DNA of 64,000 nt, taken from contig NZ_JBCFZM010000002.1 of the NCBI RefSeq assembly GCF_038594605.1, forward strand, positions 744,001 to 808,000. The letters run 5' to 3'. Source of the DNA: Alteriqipengyuania bathyomarina_B (GTDB lineage: Bacteria > Pseudomonadota > Alphaproteobacteria > Sphingomonadales > Sphingomonadaceae). A program made the translations under genes and the position numbers. The notes beneath the pieces were generated by a model that was given only the letters and a program-made list of their open reading frames with translations, had not been told where the DNA came from and ran no database searches. Every line of letters starts with the position of its first letter. Within the stretch, counting starts at the first letter, position 1. Positions 57,505-64,000 of this stretch are shown here, piece by piece.

Positions 57505-58836
57505 ATGACAGAACCAACAAGACCTGGGCCATTCAGACTGGGGATCGCGGGGCTCGGCACCGTCGGTACCGGCGTCATCCGCCTGCTCGACGAACATGCC
57601 GACCTTTTGGAAGCCCGTGCCGGGCGGCGCATCGAAGTTGTCGCGGTCAGCGCGCGCGATCGCTCGCGTGACCGCGGTATCGACCTCGACCGCTGGACCT
57701 GGTGCGCCAATCCGGCGGAGCTCGCAGGTCTCGCGGGGCTCGACGCGGTGGTCGAGGTCGTTGGCGGCACCGATGGCCCGGCGCTCGATCTTGCACAGGC
57801 GGCGCTGAAGGCCGGCCGTCCGGTCGTAACCGCGAACAAGGCGATGATCGCAGCGCATGGCTTCGCCCTCGCCGAAACGGCCGAGGCGAATGGTGCCGCG
57901 ATCCTGTTCGAAGCCGCCGTATGTGCGGGTACGCCCATACTCCAGACCTTGCGCGAAGGCATGGTCGGCAACCGGGTCGACCGGATCGAGGGGATTCTCA
58001 ACGGGACCAGCAACTACATCCTTTCCGCCATGGAACGCTCGGGCGAGGATTTCGCGGAGACGCTGGGCGAGGCGCAGCGCCTCGGATATGCCGAAGCGGA
58101 CCCCGCGCTCGACGTCGATGGCGGCGATGCTGCGCACAAGCTCGCGATTCTCGCGGCGCTGGCCTTCGGGCTGCGGCCCGATTTCGCGGGGGTCGAGGTC
58201 GAGGGCATCCGCGATATTCGTGCAGCGGATATCCTGCAGGCCGAACGGCTCGGCTATTCGATCCGACTGGTCGCGATGGCCGATCTCGAGCGGCAAGAGG
58301 GCGCGCCGGCCCGCTTGCTCCAGCGCGTACGCCCGTGCCTGCTTCCGGCCGATCACCCGCTCGCCGATATCGACGGGCCGACCAACGCTGTGCTCGCGCA
58401 GGGCGACTATGCGGGGCCGATCCTCATCCAGGGCGCGGGCGCGGGCAGCGAATCGACCGCCAGCGCCATCGTAGCGGATATCGTCGCGCTGGCACGGGGA
58501 GAGGCGCGGCCTGCCTTTGCCGTGCCGAGCGCCGGGCTCGTGCCTGCCGAGCGCGCCGATTCGGGTGCGCGGGAGGCGCGCTATTACCTGCGCTTCGTCG
58601 TGGCCGACCGCCCCGGCGTGCTGGCCGAGCTCGCCGCCGCGATGCGCGACGCGCGGGTCAGCATCCAGAGCCTGATCCAGGAAGGCGAAAGCGTGGGCGA
58701 GGACGAGGCGGGCATCACCATCGCGGTGGTCACCCACAAGGCCCCGGCGCGCAATGTGCGCGAAGCACTGGCGCAGCTGAAGGATTCGCCGAGCATCGCG
58801 GAGCCGCCGCTCGCCATGCCGATCATGATGAGCTGA
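57505..58836 (+). CDS. hom: homoserine dehydrogenase
   Basis: Makes homoserine from aspartate semialdehyde. 443 residues. IAGLGTVGTGVIRLL (14-28) is the NAD(P)-binding loop. ANKAMIAAHG near 113 and GILNGTSNYIL near 172 are substrate and cofactor blocks. The catalytic lysine is expected in the DVDGGDAAHKLAIL segment near 200-215. The C-terminal ACT regulatory domain (RPGVLAELAAAMRDARVSI, about 370-430) usually binds threonine. In relatives hom and glpX are adjacent; here a small leftward gene is wedged between them. Confidence 0.95.
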   Translation: MTEPTRPGPFRLGIAGLGTVGTGVIRLLDEHADLLEARAGRRIEVVAVSARDRSRDRGIDLDRWTWCANPAELAGLAGLDAVVEVVGGTDGPALDLAQAALKAGRPVVTANKAMIAAHGFALAETAEANGAAILFEAAVCAGTPILQTLREGMVGNRVDRIEGILNGTSNYILSAMERSGEDFAETLGEAQRLGYAEADPALDVDGGDAAHKLAILAALAFGLRPDFAGVEVEGIRDIRAADILQAERLGYSIRLVAMADLERQEGAPARLLQRVRPCLLPADHPLADIDGPTNAVLAQGDYAGPILIQGAGAGSESTASAIVADIVALARGEARPAFAVPSAGLVPAERADSGAREARYYLRFVVADRPGVLAELAAAMRDARVSIQSLIQEGESVGEDEAGITIAVVTHKAPARNVREALAQLKDSPSIAEPPLAMPIMMS

Positions 58837-58847
58837 GCGGCGGCGGG

Positions 58848-59435
58848 TCAGCGCTCTGGCGGATCGCTCTCGGTCGTGCCGTCCCCAGTGTCCGCCTCGC
58901 TGGCGATGACCACCGCTTCGCCTTCGTCGTAGCGGCTGCCGCGCGGCGGAAGCCCGCGTGCGATCCGGTCCGCATCCGACCCCGGCGGAGCCTCGGGCAG
59001 GGCACCCACATCGATGTAATAGACCGGCGGCGGCGGACAGGGCGGCACCACGCACAGGCCGCTGACCGTTGCCGGGCCGGTGAAGATCCCCTCTCCGCCC
59101 ACATAGGGTGCGGACCCATCCCAGCTCAGGTGGCTGTCGTCGCCCCGTTCGAGGCGCGAACGGCCCCGGAAACTCGCCGGATCGTCTTCGATCGGGGCGC
59201 ACACGATGATGACCGTTCCGCCGTCCGCGTCGGTCTGCGATTCGACGCAGTCCGCGGGGCGTTCGGGGGGAGGAGCCTCCACCGACAAGACCTCTTTCGA
59301 TCGCGCGATCAGTTGCTCGGCGACTTCGGAAGGCGTCGGCTTCTCCGCCTCGGACGACCCGAGCGATTGTGCGCTCGCCGGTATCGGCAACAGCAAAGGA
59401 GCGGCGAAAACCAGCGACCTTATCGACATCCGCAC
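58848..59435 (-). CDS. secreted protein, unknown function, on the opposite strand
   Basis: 195-residue frame from ATG 59435 to 58848. It starts with a signal peptide (SLVFAAPLLLPIPASAQ). The mature part is Pro/Glu-rich with a conserved-looking pair of cysteines (PADCVESQ and VIIVCAPIED) and a CVVPPCPPPPVYY stretch. I do not recognise a family. It lies between hom and glpX on the minus strand, convergent to hom with 11 bases between stops. Confidence 0.55.
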   Translation of the reverse strand: MRMSIRSLVFAAPLLLPIPASAQSLGSSEAEKPTPSEVAEQLIARSKEVLSVEAPPPERPADCVESQTDADGGTVIIVCAPIEDDPASFRGRSRLERGDDSHLSWDGSAPYVGGEGIFTGPATVSGLCVVPPCPPPPVYYIDVGALPEAPPGSDADRIARGLPPRGSRYDEGEAVVIASEADTGDGTTESDPPER

Positions 59436-59492
59436 GCTCTCCGACTAGTCGCTTCAACGACTGCAAACGACACCCGAGGGGCTGAATCACCT

Positions 59493-60488
59493 ATGAACAC
59501 CGCAACCGCCGCGATGGCCAACGAACTCGCCAACGAACTTGATCGCGTGCTGGTGCTCGAAATGGTGCGTGTCACCGAGAAGGCGGCGATTGCGGCTTCT
59601 AGGCTGGTCGGTCGCGGAGACGAGAAGGCCGCCGATGCCGCCGCCGTGGAAGCGATGCGGCGCGCTTTCGACAAGCTCGACATCGACGGTACCGTGGTCA
59701 TCGGCGAGGGCGAGCGTGACGAGGCGCCGATGCTCTATATCGGCGAGAAGGTCGGCGGCGCGCCCGGCACGGGCCCCAAGATCGACATCGCGCTCGATCC
59801 GCTGGAAGGCACCACGATCACTGCCAAGGCCGGGCCCAATGCACTCGCCGTGCTGGCGGCGGCCGAAGAAGGCAACCTGCTGAACGCGCCCGACACTTAC
59901 ATGGACAAGATCGCGGTCGGCCCCGGCTATCCCGAAGGCGTGATCGACCTCGCCAAGTCGCCGACCGAGAACGTGAAGGCGGTCGCGAAGGCCAAGGGCG
60001 TGGAGCCCGGCGATATCATCGTCTGCGTGCTCGACCGCCCGCGCCACGCCGACATGATCGCGGAGCTGCGCGCGCTGGGTTGCGGGGTCACGCTGATCGG
60101 CGATGGCGACGTTGCGGGTGTGATCGCGACCACCGACCCGAACACCACGATCGACATGTACATGGGCCAGGGCGGCGCGCCCGAGGGCGTTCTCGCCGCA
60201 GCCGCCTTGCGCTGCGTCGGCGGGCAGTTCAACGGCCGCCTCGTCTTTCGCAACGAGGACGAGCGCGCCCGCGCCGCCAAGTGGGGCATCGAAGACCTCG
60301 ACCGGATCTACAAGCTGGAAGATCTCGCCAAGGGCGACTGCATCTTCGCCGCCACGGGCGTCACCTCGGGCTCGCTGCTCGAAGGCGTGAAGCGCCTGCC
60401 GGGCGGCCGGATGACGACTGAGAGCGTGGTCATGCGCTCCTCCAGCGGCACCGTGCGCTGGATTCGGAGCGAGCACCGCGCTCGGTAA
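59493..60488 (+). CDS. glpX: class II fructose-1,6-bisphosphatase GlpX
   Basis: Gluconeogenic phosphatase, 331 residues from ATG 59493 with GAGGGG upstream. EGERDEAPMLYIGEKVG near 70-86 and IDIALDPLEGTTITAKAGPN near 96-115 carry the metal and substrate residues. GDGDVAGVIATTDP and GRLVFRNEDE follow. The C-terminus is VRWIRSEHRAR, then TAA. The 217-base stretch that includes this tail is present in three degenerate in-frame copies (60455-60671). An antisense frame covers the whole gene. Confidence 0.95.
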   Translation: MNTATAAMANELANELDRVLVLEMVRVTEKAAIAASRLVGRGDEKAADAAAVEAMRRAFDKLDIDGTVVIGEGERDEAPMLYIGEKVGGAPGTGPKIDIALDPLEGTTITAKAGPNALAVLAAAEEGNLLNAPDTYMDKIAVGPGYPEGVIDLAKSPTENVKAVAKAKGVEPGDIIVCVLDRPRHADMIAELRALGCGVTLIGDGDVAGVIATTDPNTTIDMYMGQGGAPEGVLAAAALRCVGGQFNGRLVFRNEDERARAAKWGIEDLDRIYKLEDLAKGDCIFAATGVTSGSLLEGVKRLPGGRMTTESVVMRSSSGTVRWIRSEHRAR

Positions 60489-60671
60489 GAAGCGGGGACG
60501 TGCCTCCGGAGCGACGGCCTTCGCACGCTCGACAGCGACTCGCGCTGGATCAACAGCGAGCACCGCGCGCGATAGTCTGTGGACTGGCGCGGTCGTTGCC
60601 TCGGGCATGAGGGCGCTCGCACGCCTGAGAACGGCTTGCGCTGGATGAGGAGCGAGCTCCGGGTGCGGTAG
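60455..60671 (+). repeat. three in-frame copies of the glpX 3' tail, each ending in a stop
   Basis: Copy a is glpX's own end (60455-60488, translating to RWIRSEHRAR then TAA). Copy b (60542-60575) reads RWINSEHRAR then TAG. Copy c (60638-60671) reads RWMRSELRVR then TAG. Each core is 34 bases starting GCGCTGGAT. The spacings are 87 and 96 bases, both multiples of three, so all copies are in the glpX frame. Similarity extends upstream of each core (for example CLRSDGLRTLDS... and CLGHEGARTPEN...). Read-through of the first stop would append an alternative tail. Confidence 0.7.
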
Positions 60672-60739
60672 GCCGGGGGGAGGCTCCATCGGTGCCTCCC
60701 GCGCAGCGGCCCGAGCATCCGGGCTCCTTCGTGTCCTTT

Positions 60740-60836
60740 CGTCATCCCGGCCCCCGAGCCGGGATGGTGCTTTCTGCTTCTCCCTTTTGTGGGCAGCCGA
60801 AAGAAGCACCGACCCCGGGTCACGCCCGGGGTGACG
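60740..60836. repeat. REP/BIME-like palindromic element
   Basis: Two palindromes face each other: CATCCCGGC/GCCGGGATG (60743-60751/60758-60766) and ACCCCGGG/CCCGGGGT (60812-60819/60825-60832). The ends CGTCATCCCGG (60740-60750) and CCGGGGTGACG (60826-60836) are inverted copies with one mismatch. This is the structure of REP-type interspersed elements seen in alphaproteobacterial genomes. It sits between the glpX tail copies and an HTH-family frame. Confidence 0.7.
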
Positions 60837-60867
60837 TGTGTGTTGAGGCAGGCGCGGTGACACACAG

Positions 60868-61358
60868 ACCGGGGGTGTTTGCAAAAGCCGTCCCTCCGGT
60901 TCGCGCTTGCGCGACTGCGACCCGGAGCTTTCCTTGGCCATCCGTCGTACCAGCCGCAACAGCGCGGAATTGTCGGCTTTCCGGCGGATGCCGACTATGC
61001 GTCCGCGATAGACGACCGGCTGCACCAGCGGCGTTTCGAGCCGTAAGAGCAGCGCCGCATCTGTCACCTTCCGGAAGTCTTCGCGTTCCGCCGCGACCCG
61101 GCCCGTACCCGGCTGCGTCAGCACCCGGTCCCACGCGGCGGCGAAGGACGCTGCGTCCGCACGCGCGCGCAGGCGATAGGCGCTCGCCCGGCTCATCCCG
61201 ACGCTGCGTGCTGCCGCGCTTGCCGATCCGGTGAGATAGAGGTGGACGAGGAAGGCGCACTGGCGCACCACGCTCCACCCGTCGCGCCGCGCCCGCAGGG
61301 GCACGGGACGAAACCAGCCGGGGCGACGGCGGAGCTTGTGCGTCGGGGACCTGCCCAT
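60868..61358 (-). pseudogene. HTH-type small protein with no stop until across glpX
   Basis: ATG 61358 opens a frame whose first 160 or so residues match a sphingomonad family of small putative DNA-binding proteins. FLVHLYLTGSASAAARSVGM followed by SRASAYRLRARADAASF is a helix-turn-helix, then AAAWDRVLTQ and PLVQPVVYRGRIVGIRRKADN. Instead of ending, the frame stays open through the REP-like element and the full antisense of glpX to a stop at 59487 (over 600 codons). The stated left end is where recognisable sequence fades. It may be a 3'-disrupted gene. Confidence 0.5.
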
Positions 61359-61521
61359 CGCCAAGCTTAGGCCACACCCCGCCGCCGGTAGGAAAGGGGT
61401 TTGTGGGGGGCACCGCGCCCGCCTGCGTAATCAGGTCGGCGCGATCCACACATTGCAATCGCGTGACGCGGGGGTTAGCCGCTGCGGGGACCCCTCTCTT
61501 CGTCAAAGGACCGCTCGCCCC

Positions 61522-62457
61522 ATGAAACTGATGGCCGGCAATTCGAACCTGCCCCTCGCCCGCGCGATTGCGGCCTATCTTGAAATCTCGCTGACCGACG
61601 CCAGCGTGCGGCGCTTCGCGGACGAGGAAGTCTTCATCGAAATCCACGAGAACGTGCGCGGCGAAGACGTGTTCGTGCTCCAGTCGACCAGCTTCCCGGC
61701 GAACGACAACCTGATGGAGCTGCTCATCGCGATCGATGCGCTGAAGCGCGCCTCGGCCCGGCGGATCACCGCCGTGGTCCCCTATTTCGGCTATGCCCGG
61801 CAGGATCGCAAACCCGGCCCGCGTACGCCGATTTCGGCCAAGCTGGTCGCCAACCTCATCACGCAGGCGGGCGCGGATCGCGTGCTGGCGGTGGACCTGC
61901 ATGCAGGCCAGATCCAGGGCTTCTTCGACATCCCGACCGACAACCTGTTCGCCGCGCCGGTGATGGCGGCGGATATCCAGGCGCGCTACGGCGACAAGGA
62001 TCTGATGGTCGTCAGCCCCGACGTGGGCGGCGTGGTTCGCGCCCGCGCGCTGGCCAAGCGGCTCGACAACGCGCCGCTCGCGATCGTCGACAAGCGGCGC
62101 GACCGGCCGGGCGAATCGGAAGTGATGAACATCATCGGCCAGGTGAAGGGCCGCCACTGCGTGCTGATCGACGACATCGTCGATTCGGGCGGCACCTTGT
62201 GCAACGCCGCCGACGCGCTGCTGGAGCAGGGCGCCGAATCGGTCGCGGCCTATATTACTCACGGCGTGCTGTCGGGCGGCGCGGTGGCGCGGGTCGACGG
62301 TTCCAAGCTGACCGAACTGGTGGTGACCGATTCGATCCCGCCTGCCGAGGCCGCCAAGGACGCCAAGCGCATCCGCTACCTCACCATCGCCCCGCTGATC
62401 GGCGAAGCGGTACGCCGGATCGCCGACGAAAGCTCTGTGTCGAGCCTGTTCGACTGA
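61522..62457 (+). CDS. prs: ribose-phosphate pyrophosphokinase
   Basis: Makes PRPP from ribose 5-phosphate and ATP. 311 residues from ATG 61522 (MKLMAGNSNLPLARAIA). The flexible-loop histidine-lysine region (VVPYFGYARQDRKPGPRTPIS), the PRPP loop CVLIDDIVDSGGT near 219-231 and the catalytic region following are all present. A longer in-frame start at 61336 crosses the HTH gene's start and is rejected. PRPP feeds purEK and apt. Confidence 0.95.
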   Translation: MKLMAGNSNLPLARAIAAYLEISLTDASVRRFADEEVFIEIHENVRGEDVFVLQSTSFPANDNLMELLIAIDALKRASARRITAVVPYFGYARQDRKPGPRTPISAKLVANLITQAGADRVLAVDLHAGQIQGFFDIPTDNLFAAPVMAADIQARYGDKDLMVVSPDVGGVVRARALAKRLDNAPLAIVDKRRDRPGESEVMNIIGQVKGRHCVLIDDIVDSGGTLCNAADALLEQGAESVAAYITHGVLSGGAVARVDGSKLTELVVTDSIPPAEAAKDAKRIRYLTIAPLIGEAVRRIADESSVSSLFD

Positions 62458-62476
62458 TGCGCGCCGGGTCGCCGCT

Positions 62477-63292
62477 ATGAAGCTCGACGACGAACTGGCC
62501 GTCGCCCACCGGCTGGCGGACATCGCGCGCGAGGCGATTCGCCCGCATTTCCGCAAGGCTACGGCGGAATTCAAAGGCGATGCCTCGCCAGTCACCATTG
62601 CCGACCGCGATGCGGAAGACGCCATGCGGACGATCCTGATGGCGGAATATGCGCAGGACGGCGTGATCGGCGAGGAATATCCCGAGCACGAGGGCCGCTC
62701 GGGCCGCCAGTGGGTGCTCGATCCCGTAGACGGGACGATCAGCTTCATCGCCGGACGCCCGATCTTCGGAACGCTGATCGCGCTGCTGCACGACGGCTGG
62801 CCGGTGCTCGGCATTATCGACCAGCCGATCAGCGGCGAACGCTGGGTCGGGCGAATCGGCATGCCGACCACGCTCAACGGCAAGGACATTCGCACGCGGA
62901 GCTGCAAGAGCCTCGAGGCCGCGATTCTCGCCACCAGCAGCCCGCACTATTTCGATTCGCAGGGCGCGGATGCCTACATGCGGCTCGCCCACGCGGTTGG
63001 CGGCAACAAGCGGCAGGGTATGATCGTCTATGGCGGCGACTGCTATAATTACGGCCTGCTCGCGAGCGGGCATCTCGACATCGTGTGCGAATCGGGGATG
63101 AAGCTGCACGATTATGCCGCGCTGGTCCCGATCGTGGAGGGCGCGGGCGGCACCATGTCGGACTGGCAGGGCCATCCGCTGGACGCGAACAGCGACGGCA
63201 CCGTCCTCGCGCTGGGCGATCCGGCGCGGCTGGAAGATGTGCTCGAAACGCTCGCCGGGCATTCGCACGATGCAGGAGAACACGGGCACTGA
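62477..63292 (+). CDS. hisN: inositol monophosphatase-like histidinol-phosphatase
   Basis: 271 residues of the IMPase superfamily. The metal-binding GEEYPEHEG near 58, LDPVDGTISFIAG near 79 and GGDCYNYGLLASG near 190 fit the HisN subgroup. That group dephosphorylates histidinol phosphate in bacteria lacking HisB. A broader phosphatase role cannot be excluded. It starts 19 bases after prs, and its stop overlaps the next gene. Confidence 0.85.
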   Translation: MKLDDELAVAHRLADIAREAIRPHFRKATAEFKGDASPVTIADRDAEDAMRTILMAEYAQDGVIGEEYPEHEGRSGRQWVLDPVDGTISFIAGRPIFGTLIALLHDGWPVLGIIDQPISGERWVGRIGMPTTLNGKDIRTRSCKSLEAAILATSSPHYFDSQGADAYMRLAHAVGGNKRQGMIVYGGDCYNYGLLASGHLDIVCESGMKLHDYAALVPIVEGAGGTMSDWQGHPLDANSDGTVLALGDPARLEDVLETLAGHSHDAGEHGH

Positions 63293-63741
63293 TGCGCCAC
63301 CCCGCGCAACGCCTCTTCGTCTACGGCGTGCTGATCCGCGAATTGGCGAAGGGGCGCGCGGGGGAGCTGATCGCGGGGCTCGACGCAGGGCGCCCCGCAA
63401 GCGTGCGCGGCAGGCTCTACGCTCTCGAAAGCGCGGCGGACGGGGGCTGGTATCCGATCCTGCTGCCCGAGTCGGACGGGGGCATCGTACGCGGCATTCT
63501 CCACGACGCGCGCAGCGTCGACTGGCCCGCGATGGACGACTTCGAGGATGCGCATGACGGGCCCGACGCCGAATATGTCCGGCGCGAGATTGCGGTGACG
63601 CTGGCCGACGGCGCGTCTGCCACCGCGTTCGTCTATTGCTATGCGCGCTCGATCCCCGCCGATGCAGAGCCGATTCCCGGCGGCGATTTCGCGGCATGGC
63701 TGTCGCAAACCGGGCGCGTGGCGATCGGCGGACGCGAATAA
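63292..63741 (+). CDS. gamma-glutamylcyclotransferase-like (AIG2/GGCT) protein
   Basis: 149 residues from ATG 63292, overlapping the hisN stop (TGATG). FVYGVLIRELAKGR at the N-terminus is the GGCT substrate loop. RGRLYALESAADGGWYPILL continues the family core. The likely catalytic glutamate is in AMDDFEDAHDG. It probably acts on gamma-glutamyl amino acids, but AIG2-like proteins vary. Confidence 0.8.
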   Translation: MRHPAQRLFVYGVLIRELAKGRAGELIAGLDAGRPASVRGRLYALESAADGGWYPILLPESDGGIVRGILHDARSVDWPAMDDFEDAHDGPDAEYVRREIAVTLADGASATAFVYCYARSIPADAEPIPGGDFAAWLSQTGRVAIGGRE

Positions 63742-63789
63742 GTCTCGGAACCGTAGGCACTTTGTGTCCGCTCCGCGCGTTGCGGAGGC

Positions 63790-64000
63790 ATGACTCAGAA
63801 AACCATCTTCATCACCGGCATCGGCAATGGCATCGGCCGTGCACTCGCCGTTTTCTACACCCAGCTCGGCTGGCGGGTCGCAGGGCTCGACCCCGACGAC
63901 GAAGCGCTGACCGAACTTCGCGACGGGCTCGACGGCGATCTGCTGCTCGTTGCAGGCGATGCGGGGCGCGAGGCGGATGTGATCGACACCGCCGATCGTC
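63790..64000 (+). CDS. short-chain dehydrogenase, N-terminal fragment (runs off the right edge)
   Basis: ATG 63790 opens a 70-codon frame to the window end. MTQKTIFITGIGNGIGRALA contains the TGxxxGIG cofactor loop of classical SDRs. ALTELRDGLDGDLLLVAGDAG follows, with the D-x adenine-contacting region. The substrate cannot be predicted without the C-terminal half. Confidence 0.82.
   Translation, partial: MTQKTIFITGIGNGIGRALAVFYTQLGWRVAGLDPDDEALTELRDGLDGDLLLVAGDAGREADVIDTADR

Noticed and set aside
56563..59490. 975-codon minus-strand frame over hom and the secreted protein gene
   Set aside because: Shadow of homoserine dehydrogenase in antisense; low-complexity product.
60820..62934. 704-codon minus-strand frame over prs
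   Set aside because: Antisense of prs continuing through the HTH gene in another frame; no family match.
1..64000. Mobile elements: insertion sequences, prophage, integrase or CRISPR array
   Set aside because: No transposase of full length, no phage structural genes and no regularly spaced repeat arrays were found. The only repeats are the glpX tails, the REP-like unit and the hairpins described.

Overview
The window is high-GC DNA from an alphaproteobacterium. Protein family content points to Sphingomonadales, probably an Erythrobacter-like (Erythrobacteraceae) genus: an UrcA protein, a DUF3035 lipoprotein beside lspA, a DUF1491 protein, a PopZ-type DUF2497 protein beside tolC, MipZ beside panC, and a TonB/ExbB/multi-ExbD cluster. 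This placement rests on recalled family knowledge, not on a search. It is almost entirely core chromosome. I see no insertion sequence, prophage, CRISPR array or resistance island.

Layout. 0-3 kb: a P-loop ATPase fragment, rho, hemJ and hemE, all leftward. 3.03-3.35 kb: an AT-rich, DnaA-box-bearing gap between hemE and a PPSR gene, the position of the chromosome origin in Caulobacter and Rickettsia. 3.3-9 kb: rightward PPSR-maf-aroE-coaE-dnaQ, then hpf, ptsN, a thioesterase and DUF1491. 9-17 kb: a cell-wall hydrolase, exonuclease III, ErpA, a CBS protein, a ferredoxin, an S9 peptidase, a PopZ-like protein, TolC and a Pcm-like methyltransferase. 17-21 kb: fumarase and a LytS/LytTR two-component pair. 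21-30.6 kb: a long leftward run (gpmA-purE-purK-folA-dipeptidase-ribF, then ileS-lspA-DUF3035). 30.7-39.6 kb: tRNA-Thr, two PH-domain membrane proteins, a threonine aldolase, a transporter, PepN and PgeF. 39.9-43.2 kb: the cytochrome bc1 operon petABC followed by apt. 43-50.6 kb: a cation/proton antiporter, an OmpA lipoprotein, tRNA-Gly, panC, mipZ, a J-domain protein, a phosphomannomutase and a DUF2059 protein. 50.6-53 kb: an Lhr-like helicase. 53-56.3 kb: tonB-exbB-exbD-exbD-exbD. 56.5-64 kb: homoserine dehydrogenase, glpX, a phosphoribosyl pyrophosphate synthetase, an inositol-phosphatase-like HisN and an SDR cut by the window edge.

The genes cooperate in several recognisable modules: replication and cell organisation (origin, dnaQ, PopZ, MipZ), haem and respiratory chain (hemJ, hemE, petABC, fumarase, ErpA), purine/folate/flavin/CoA cofactors (purEK, folA, ribF, coaE, panC, apt, prs), and TonB energy transduction.

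The least explained structures are: (1) three in-frame degenerate copies of the glpX 3' tail, each ending in its own stop codon, followed by a palindromic REP-like element and an HTH-family frame that has no stop until it has crossed glpX antisense; (2) a 20-bp hairpin whose six-base loop contains the apt start codon; (3) a hairpin in every gap of the tonB-exbB-exbD cluster, the last one a good intrinsic terminator before a third exbD; (4) a 49-bp imperfect inverted repeat with a palindromic centre between a DUF3035 gene and urcA; (5) a roughly 50% GC patch inside the editing-domain region of ileS. Start codons were reassigned in many genes by ribosome-binding site, overlap with the upstream stop, and family N-termini.
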